Assembly: GCA_017481065.1 (NCBI GenBank)
Contig: JAFUPT010000038.1
Coordinates: 1-18,886 of the forward strand
DNA from: Clostridia bacterium
GTDB taxonomy: Bacteria; Bacillota_A; Clostridia; Christensenellales; Aristaeellaceae
Direction: 5' to 3'
DNA length: 18,886 bases
How positions within the stretch are numbered: the stretch's first letter is position 1; each line of letters starts with the position of its first letter. The notes below the pieces were generated by a model. It had not been told where the DNA came from, made no database searches, and saw only the letters and a list, made by a program, of their open reading frames with translations. Below are positions 13,882-18,886 of the stretch, piece after piece. Made by a program: the position numbers and the translations under genes.

Positions 13882-15063
13882 TCAAGCGTCTCTGCGTACA
13901 GCCCCTTCCAGTCGTTCCATTGCCTGCTTCAATATGGGCCGCGGACAGGCAAGCACTACTCTCTGGAACTGTCCGGCAGAGCTCCCGAAGATATATCCGG
14001 CGTCCAGCCACAGTTTTGCCTTGTTTACCACAAGATCATTCAGCTTCTGCGCACTCAGCCCCAGGCCGGAGCAGTCCAGCCACGCAAAGTAGGTACCCTC
14101 TGGCTCCACCAGTTTGATTTCAGGAATGCGTTCAGCCAGAAAGCGGCGCACATAATCCAGATTGGTGCGCAGATATGCCTGGCATTGGTCCAGCCATTCG
14201 CTGCCCTCTGCATAGGCTGCCCGGCAGGCGACAAGGCCGAGGATGTTCAGCTGGGAATATCCGCTGCATTCGATTTCCCTGAGAAAGGCCTTGCGGATAC
14301 CGGCGTTGGGAATCCAGATGTTGGATACCTGAAGCCCGGCCAGATTAAAGGTCTTGCTGGGAGCCGTACATACGATGGATCGATCCGCAAGATCCGGATT
14401 GGCAGCGATGAAAACATGGTGCGGATGTTCCGCAAAGGCAAAATCGCAGTGGATTTCATCAGAAACCACGAATACGCCATGCTCTTTGCAGATTTCGCCC
14501 AGCCGTCTGAGCTCATCCAGGGTCCAAACGCGTCCGATTGGATTGTGCGGGCTGCACAGTATGAAGAGTTTCACCCCGTGTTCTACAATCTTGTGCTGCA
14601 AATCATCGAAGTCTATGGAATACCGGCCGTTTTGATAGAGCAGTTCATTTTCAACAATTCTTCTGCCGTTGTCTCGGATGACGCTGAAGAAGGGATAGTA
14701 GACCGGCGGCTGGATCAGAACGCCGTCCCCGGGGCAGGTTAGCGCCCGCACGGCCATCGCCAGCGCATAAACCACGCCGGGCGTCTTGACCAGCCATTCC
14801 GGCTGCGGCTTCCAGCCGAAGCGGCGCTCAAACCAGGTGGAAACTGCCCGGAAGTAATCCTCCTTGACCTCGCTGTATCCAAATATGCCGTGATCCACCG
14901 CCTTGTGCAGTGCGTTCAGCACTGGCTGCGGCGCGCAGAAATCCATATCCGCCACCCACAGGGGAAGCACATCCGCTGGCTTGCCGCGCTCCACGGCGAA
15001 ATCGTACTTCAGGCTGTTGGTATTGCTTCGGTCAATGATCTGATCAAAATTGTACTGTGTCAT
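13882..15063 (-). CDS. patB: MalY/PatB-type PLP-dependent C-S beta-lyase (cystathionine beta-lyase)
   Basis: This 393-residue fold-type I aminotransferase-like enzyme cleaves C-S bonds of cystathionine, cysteine or cysteine conjugates, releasing a thiol, ammonia and pyruvate. MalY/PatB features are LPLWVADMDF, the GYSEVKEDYF segment, TPGVVYALA, CSPHNPIGRVW, SDEIHCDFAF, the PLP lysine in APSKTFNLAGLQ (about residue 237) and the C-terminal RVVLACPRPIL with the substrate-carboxylate arginine. GGAGGG lies directly against the ATG at 15069, leaving no spacer, so the ATG at 15063 (7 bases from GGAGG) is preferred; the 15069 start would add MT and overlap the upstream stop. It follows the transsulfuration gene, shares its attenuated promoter and probably works on that enzyme's product. 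Confidence 0.93.
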   Translation of the reverse strand: MTQYNFDQIIDRSNTNSLKYDFAVERGKPADVLPLWVADMDFCAPQPVLNALHKAVDHGIFGYSEVKEDYFRAVSTWFERRFGWKPQPEWLVKTPGVVYALAMAVRALTCPGDGVLIQPPVYYPFFSVIRDNGRRIVENELLYQNGRYSIDFDDLQHKIVEHGVKLFILCSPHNPIGRVWTLDELRRLGEICKEHGVFVVSDEIHCDFAFAEHPHHVFIAANPDLADRSIVCTAPSKTFNLAGLQVSNIWIPNAGIRKAFLREIECSGYSQLNILGLVACRAAYAEGSEWLDQCQAYLRTNLDYVRRFLAERIPEIKLVEPEGTYFAWLDCSGLGLSAQKLNDLVVNKAKLWLDAGYIFGSSAGQFQRVVLACPRPILKQAMERLEGAVRRDA

Positions 15064-15065
15064 TG

Positions 15066-16214
15066 TCATCCCTCCAATGCCTGTGCAAGATCGGCAATGA
15101 TGTCATCCACGTGTTCCAGTCCAACAGACAGGCGCAGAAGCGTATCCGTAATGCCCAGGTGTTCCCGCCTCTGCTGCGGAACGTCCGGATGGGTCTGGGT
15201 CATGGGATAGGTGATCAGGGATTCCGTGCCGCCGAGGCTCTCCGCGAAGGTGATGAGCTTTACATTTTCCAGAATGTGATGGGCAGTTTCCACGTCATTC
15301 GTACGAAATGAGATCATGCTGCCCGCGCCCCTGGCCTGCGCCCGGTTGACAGCATAGCCGGGATGCTCCTCAAGCCCGGCGTAGAATACGCGGGAGACGC
15401 CGCTTTGCTGCGCGAGCCAGCGGGCAACCTTGCGGGCGTTCTCCTGCTGGCGCTCCATGCGTACGGAGAGGGTTTTCAAACCGCGTAGTACCAGCCAGGA
15501 ATCAAACGGAGCCAACGCGCCACCGGTGGTCTTGGCGATCAACCGGATGCGGTCCGCCAGCTCCTGAGTGGCGGAGGAAAGAAATCCCGATATGGTATCA
15601 TTGTGGCCGCTGAGAAATTTGCTGCCGCTGTGCAGCACGATGTCCGCGCCCAGTGCAATGGGATTCTGCAGGTAGGGGGACAGGAAGGTATTATCCACGA
15701 TCATGAGCAGGCCGTGTTCTTTTGCGAGGGTAGAGCAGGCGCGCAGATCCGTGATGTTCATCATGGGATTGCTGGGCGTTTCGATGTAGAGCGCCTTCGT
15801 CTCCGGACGGAGGGCACTGCGCACATTTTCGAAATTGGAGGTGTCCACGAAGCTGAAGCTCAGGCCGTTCTTCTCTCCGATGGTGTGGAACAGGCGGATT
15901 GCGCCGCCGTACAGATCCTCCGAGCAGACGATGTGATCGCCCGGCTGGAACAGATCAAAGCAGGCGCTGATAGCCGCCATGCCGGAAGAGAGCGCCACGG
16001 TGTCCACAGCGCCTTCCAAAGCAGAAATGGTCTCCTCCAGGTGCTGGCGCGTGGGGTTCTTTTCGCGGGTGTAATCAAAGCCGCTGGAGTGTCCCAGGCC
16101 GATATGCCCGAAGGTTGCCGTCTGGTAGATGGGAAAACTGACGGAGCGGACGCCGTCCTGATAGCTGAAATCAGAATTTCCGTGAATACATCGGGTCTCC
16201 AACTGGTTTTTCAT
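15066..16214 (-). CDS. Trans-sulfuration enzyme: cystathionine gamma-synthase/lyase family
   Basis: This 382-residue member of the Cys/Met metabolism PLP enzyme family shows RSVSFPIYQTATF, YTREKNPTRQHLEE, ALSSGMAAIS, the YGGAIRLF segment, YIETPSNPMM, VDNTFLSPY (Asp174) and the PLP lysine in LHSGSKFLSGHND (Lys199), then the C-terminal ESLGGTESLITYPMTQTH and RLSVGLE. It could be cystathionine gamma-synthase, gamma-lyase or an O-acylhomoserine sulfhydrylase; sequence alone does not separate these. The MalY-like gene immediately downstream favours the synthase route from cysteine to homocysteine. The ATG at 16214 has GGAGG (16227-16223) 8 bases upstream. It lies behind a Met/Cys-rich leader peptide and terminator, so expression is probably tuned to sulfur amino-acid supply. 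Confidence 0.93.
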   Translation of the reverse strand: MKNQLETRCIHGNSDFSYQDGVRSVSFPIYQTATFGHIGLGHSSGFDYTREKNPTRQHLEETISALEGAVDTVALSSGMAAISACFDLFQPGDHIVCSEDLYGGAIRLFHTIGEKNGLSFSFVDTSNFENVRSALRPETKALYIETPSNPMMNITDLRACSTLAKEHGLLMIVDNTFLSPYLQNPIALGADIVLHSGSKFLSGHNDTISGFLSSATQELADRIRLIAKTTGGALAPFDSWLVLRGLKTLSVRMERQQENARKVARWLAQQSGVSRVFYAGLEEHPGYAVNRAQARGAGSMISFRTNDVETAHHILENVKLITFAESLGGTESLITYPMTQTHPDVPQQRREHLGITDTLLRLSVGLEHVDDIIADLAQALEG

Positions 16215-16248
16215 AGGTCGGGCCTCCATTTCTGTGCGGTTCATGATG

Positions 16249-16280
16249 AAAAAAGAGAGGATACCCATGCGGGTATCCTC
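16249..16280 (-). terminator. Attenuator terminator upstream of the trans-sulfuration operon
   Basis: On the minus strand, GAGGATACCC (16280-16271), loop GCAT, GGGTATCCTC (16266-16257), then TC and T6 (16254-16249). It lies between the leader peptide and the structural genes, about 130 bases after the predicted transcription start. Confidence 0.9.
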
Positions 16281-16323
16281 CTGCTGAATCCTGGATCTAC
16301 ATTCGGCGGTGGATGCATGGGTA
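16262..16323 (-). promoter_or_regulatory. Candidate antiterminator pairing in the Met/Cys leader
   Basis: TACCCATGC (16323-16315, leader codons 21-23) is the exact reverse complement of GCATGGGTA (16270-16262), which is the terminator loop plus the first half of its 3' arm. The 9-bp pairing is incompatible with the 10-bp terminator stem. Confidence 0.55.
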
Positions 16324-16383
16324 AACAGAGCATATACGCACGTACATGCCCATTCGCAGCATCATACCGCAGCGTCTTGCCAT
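16297..16383 (-). CDS. Met/Cys-rich leader peptide (28 aa), putative attenuation sensor
   Basis: This short ORF has AAGGAG (16397-16392) 8 bases before its ATG and starts about 26 bases after the predicted transcript start. The peptide opens MARRCGMMLRMGMY, continues VRICSVYPCI and ends HRRM before TAG. It holds 6 Met (1, 7, 8, 11, 13, 28) and 3 Cys (5, 18, 23), far above normal for 28 residues. The intrinsic terminator follows 17 bases after the stop, then the trans-sulfuration and C-S lyase genes. This is the standard layout of ribosome-mediated attenuation: stalling on Met or Cys codons would favour the antiterminator pairing. The peptide itself probably has no other function. Confidence 0.8.
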   Translation of the reverse strand: MARRCGMMLRMGMYVRICSVYPCIHRRM

Positions 16384-16415
16384 GTTTACCGCTCCTTCCG
16401 TTGATGTGTATCACC

Positions 16416-16444
16416 ATTATATCCGCATTTACCCAGTATGTCAA
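16416..16444 (-). promoter_or_regulatory. Consensus promoter for the Met/Cys leader and trans-sulfuration operon
   Basis: On the minus strand, TTGACA (16444-16439), exactly 17 bases, TATAAT (16421-16416): perfect consensus. A promoter this strong, with no obvious operator, fits control downstream by attenuation. Confidence 0.92.
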
Positions 16445-16484
16445 TAGGTTATATGGATTATTTGTGCAGAAGGCGGCAGCACGT

Positions 16485-17027
16485 TCAATTCCGGGTTTTC
16501 TCCATCAGTTCAGCAAGCTCACGGGATCGTGTCAACACTGGCGTGAGCAAGCAGCCTACAAGTGCGCCCACAACGCCCTGACCGATGTTGCCCACAATTG
16601 CGCCTGCCGCACCGATGCCCGCGCCCATGAATACCGCTTCATAGCTGAAATAGCCTAGCACCATAAACGCTTCTGCAGCGACGCTGCCCGCGATCATTGC
16701 AAGCAGTACAGCGCGGGAACTATGCCCGCGTCCGAAGCGGTTGAAGATCAGGGCCGCAATCAGTGCAAGAACCGCCTTGATCACCAACGTTCCCGGTGCG
16801 AAGGCGATGTATCCCGCCAGGATATCCGCCAGCATTGATCCCAGACCTGCCGCGATCACCGCATAGACAGGGTTCATCAGAAATGCGCAGATCAGAATGA
16901 CGCCATCCCCCAGGTTGGCATAGCCGCCGGTTGCAGGAATGGGGATCTGTACCAGCATGGTTGCTACGCAAATCAGCGCGGCAAACAGGGCTGTCAGCAC
17001 AATTTTGTAAGTAGACATGGACTTCAT
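16485..17027 (-). CDS. ECF transporter S component (substrate-binding membrane protein)
   Basis: This 180-residue hydrophobic protein has about six helices and the N-terminal signatures of S components (YKIVLTALFAALICVATMLV, then PIPATGGYANLGDGVILIC; also ADILAGYIAFAPGTLVIKA). S components bind a vitamin or cofactor precursor and use a shared energising module (EcfT, EcfA1, EcfA2) encoded elsewhere; none is in the window. The type resembles the riboflavin/HmpT-like group, but the ligand cannot be told. The ATG at 17027 has GGAGG 8 bases upstream; the in-frame ATG at 17042 overlaps that GGAGG and has no ribosome binding site of its own. It follows the C39-like gene by 27 bases, so it is likely in the same transcript. 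No clear terminator separates it from the next promoter. Confidence 0.85.
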   Translation of the reverse strand: MKSMSTYKIVLTALFAALICVATMLVQIPIPATGGYANLGDGVILICAFLMNPVYAVIAAGLGSMLADILAGYIAFAPGTLVIKAVLALIAALIFNRFGRGHSSRAVLLAMIAGSVAAEAFMVLGYFSYEAVFMGAGIGAAGAIVGNIGQGVVGALVGCLLTPVLTRSRELAELMEKTRN

Positions 17028-17054
17028 ATCGGTCGCCTCCATTTGTATTTGGTC

Positions 17055-17696
17055 TTAAATCATGTATTCTATGGAACGGTATTCCGTACGGCGAGTCAGC
17101 TGGTTATAGATCAGAATGGCCTCCCGAGTCGCAAATTCGCCCATATTATAGTTGTTTACATCCTGCGCGTTCATGACGTCCATCTTAACGATGCGATTCA
17201 TTACGCACGGCTGGTCGTCCACAATCTGAATTCCTTGGGCGAGCAGGCGTTCCGCAGGAAAAGCCTCGGGATGAACGGCATAGGGATCAAACAACCCGAT
17301 GCTGTCGTCAATGACGCGAGTGAGCAGTACGTAGTGCGCATCCTTTCCCAGCCAGCATCGTATAACAGCCGCGCCGCCCTGCTGCAGGCAGCCCGTGATA
17401 GCGCTGTTGGGAGATATGACTACATCCTCATTTTCATAGAACATTGCTGAGATCGGAAATTTCTTGCTTCTGCCATACTGGTTGAACCAGTTCGCCAGAA
17501 ACTGCATTGCCATTCTTGATGTTCCGCTCTTTCCGGATTCACCCTCATCATTGTAGACATCTAACGTGTATAGAGAAATCGTCTTAAGCAATTCCGGATG
17601 AATATCACATCGTTCGAACAGGTACCGGAGGGCATTGGTCAGCGAGGTCGGACCACAATCGTATTCACTGCTTTGATAGTTGAGAACATTTTTCAT
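17055..17696 (-). CDS. Stand-alone C39-like (papain-fold) cysteine peptidase
   Basis: This 213-residue protein has the C39-type catalytic arrangement: Gln8 and Cys14 in YQSSEYDCGPTSLTNALRYL, His121 in KDAHYVLLTRV and Asp137 in GLFDPYA. There is no signal peptide, membrane helix or ABC domain, so it is not a bacteriocin processing transporter and should act in the cytoplasm. It lies 22 bases after a dppC-like permease gene and just before the ECF S component, so cleavage of an imported peptide or an acyl/amide-linked conjugate is plausible. A non-proteolytic transferase role, as in some papain-fold relatives, is also possible. Substrate and partner are unknown. The ATG at 17696 follows AAAGGA. 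Confidence 0.8.
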   Translation of the reverse strand: MKNVLNYQSSEYDCGPTSLTNALRYLFERCDIHPELLKTISLYTLDVYNDEGESGKSGTSRMAMQFLANWFNQYGRSKKFPISAMFYENEDVVISPNSAITGCLQQGGAAVIRCWLGKDAHYVLLTRVIDDSIGLFDPYAVHPEAFPAERLLAQGIQIVDDQPCVMNRIVKMDVMNAQDVNNYNMGEFATREAILIYNQLTRRTEYRSIEYMI

Positions 17697-17718
17697 ATTG
17701 CGATCATTCCTTTGGTAA

Positions 17719-18561
17719 TCATGAATTCCGGGGATCTATGGCGTCCCGCAATGCATCGCCGACAAAATTGATGCACAGCACCAGTAGGATGATGAGTATT
17801 CCTGCGGGCAACCACAGCCATGGTTTTCCGGTCAGAATCGTGATGGATTCTGCGCCGTTTAGAATATTTCCAAGGGAGGCGACCGGAGGCTGAACCCCCA
17901 TACCCAGAAAGCTGAGGGCCGCTTCATCCAGGATGGATATAGCGAACACGCCCGTTGCGTAAACCAGTACAGGAGCGATGGTATTTGGCAGAATTTCCGA
18001 AAACAATATGTATCGCCGGGACATTCCTGCAGCGACATCACTCTTGAAGAAATTGGTTTCACGTAATGAAAGCACATTACTCCGTACCAGCCGGGTTACG
18101 CCCGGCCAATCCACGAAGCCGAGGATCAGTATGATGCTCCACAGGCCAGGTTCAAAGATTGCCGCCGCCACCAGCACCAGCAAGATGTACGGAAAGGACA
18201 TGACCATATCGGTAAAACTCATGATGATATGATCGATCCAGCCGCCGAAGTACCCGGACAGGAGGCCAAGCACGACTCCGACGGTTGTCGAAATCAGCGT
18301 CGCCAGAGCACCTACCATCAACGAAATCCGTGTTGCATAGAGTAGGCGGCTGAGCATATCGCGGCCAATCTGATCTGTCCCCAGCCAATGCTGTGCATCC
18401 GGCGGCTTGGAAAAACTACCCGTCACCTTGGTGGGACTGTAAGGCGCAATTACCGGCGCGAGAATTGACAGCAGAATAATCGCCGCCAATACAAACAGGC
18501 TGACAAAGGCTAGACGGTGCTTTCGAAAGCGCCGGAACACCACAGAAAAATTGGATTCCAT
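17719..18561 (-). CDS. Peptide ABC transporter permease (DppC/OppC family)
   Basis: This 280-residue inner-membrane permease has the N-terminal helix and APYSP segment, the HWLGTDQIGRDMLSRLLYATR signature split by no gap, a GLLSGYFGGWID loop, FTDMVMSFPYILLVLV, and the EAA loop that contacts the ATPase (VRSNVLSLRETNFFKSDVAA with ILPNTIAPVLV). It ends DALRDAIDPRNS, typical of the family. It pairs with the DppB-like permease to import di- or oligopeptides or related solutes such as nickel chelates or glutathione. ATPases and binding protein are expected beyond the window. The ATG at 18561 lies 18 bases after the dppB-like stop. Confidence 0.93.
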   Translation of the reverse strand: MESNFSVVFRRFRKHRLAFVSLFVLAAIILLSILAPVIAPYSPTKVTGSFSKPPDAQHWLGTDQIGRDMLSRLLYATRISLMVGALATLISTTVGVVLGLLSGYFGGWIDHIIMSFTDMVMSFPYILLVLVAAAIFEPGLWSIILILGFVDWPGVTRLVRSNVLSLRETNFFKSDVAAGMSRRYILFSEILPNTIAPVLVYATGVFAISILDEAALSFLGMGVQPPVASLGNILNGAESITILTGKPWLWLPAGILIILLVLCINFVGDALRDAIDPRNS

Positions 18562-18579
18562 TGTCGCGCACCATCCTTT

Positions 18580-18886
18580 TCAGTATTTGATCGTGGGATC
18601 CACCAGCGCATACACGATATCTGTGAGCAAGTTCGCCGCGAGTACCACTACCGCCGAAAGCAAGCAGATTCCCATGATGACCGGATAGTCACGCCCGGTA
18701 ATGGCGTTCATGGCAATGAGTCCCAGACCCGGCCAAGAAAATATTTGCTCCACGATCACCGCGCCGCCAAACAGCGTTGGAATCTGCATGCCGATCACGG
18801 TGACGATGGGCAGAAGCGCATTGCGTAGCGCGTGCTTGTTGATCACCCGGAAATGTCCGATGCCCTTTGCCTTTGCCGTGCGCAGG
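18580..18886 (-). CDS. Peptide ABC transporter permease (DppB/OppB family), 5'-truncated by window edge
   Basis: The frame runs off the window end, leaving the C-terminal 101 or so residues. Visible are the EAA loop (TAKAKGIGHFRVINKHALRN, then ALLPIVTVIG), the GAVIVEQIFSWPGLGLIAMNAI segment highly typical of DppB-type permeases, RDYPVIMG, a final helix and the VDPTIKY end. It forms the heterodimeric channel with the DppC-like protein encoded 18 bases downstream. Confidence 0.93.
   Translation of the reverse strand, partial: LRTAKAKGIGHFRVINKHALRNALLPIVTVIGMQIPTLFGGAVIVEQIFSWPGLGLIAMNAITGRDYPVIMGICLLSAVVVLAANLLTDIVYALVDPTIKY

Noticed and set aside
16241..16444. 67-codon minus-strand ORF across the leader, and a possible S-box (SAM) riboswitch
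   Set aside because: The ORF's start lies inside the promoter and it is out of frame with the well-positioned leader peptide. The leader lacks the conserved S-box core and multi-helix layout; the AAGAGAGG string at 16253 is on the wrong strand and belongs to the terminator.

Overview
The window looks like a high-GC member of the Bacillota (class Clostridia, probably gut-associated). The grounds are a T-box leader, GGAGG-type ribosome binding sites with TTG and GTG starts, sigma-A-like promoters (TTGACA, 17 bases, TATAAT), an ECF sigma factor with a putative anti-sigma partner, and an ECF vitamin-transporter S component. The species cannot be named from this sequence.

Layout. Bases 2-925 hold the 3' two thirds of hslU (protease ATPase), followed by a small XRE-type regulator. 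Bases 1574-3901 encode a sugar-nucleotidyltransferase fused to a phosphomannomutase-like domain that has lost its catalytic motifs. Next come a homocysteine S-methyltransferase (3968-4837) and a translationally coupled ECF sigma factor and anti-sigma-like membrane protein (5083-6650). On the minus strand lie an acyl-CoA synthetase gene interrupted by one in-frame TAA (6823-8547) and, overlapping its start, an E2-like acyltransferase (8544-9431). Bases 9758-11610 carry a promoter, a T-box riboswitch and a sodium:alanine/glycine symporter. A YfcE-type phosphodiesterase (11857-12405) and a tRNA-Leu(GAG) follow (12579-12661). After the tRNA there is about 1.2 kb of AT-richer, gene-poor DNA with small or broken ORFs that look like mobile-element debris.

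The right end (13882-18886, all minus strand) is a peptide and sulfur amino-acid region: dppB-like and dppC-like permeases, a C39-like cysteine peptidase, an ECF S component, then a cystathionine gamma-synthase/lyase-type enzyme and a MalY/PatB-type C-S lyase. The last two have their own consensus promoter and a leader that encodes a 28-residue peptide with 6 Met and 3 Cys, followed by an intrinsic terminator. A 9-bp alternative pairing overlaps that terminator. This reads as a ribosome-mediated attenuator sensing methionine and/or cysteine supply, and it is the most interesting signal here.

Six copies of one hairpin-bearing intergenic repeat (near 929, 4948, 6760, 11615, 11778 and 12449) lie between genes in both orientations. 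Several promoters share an extended -10 (TGC followed by the -10 hexamer).
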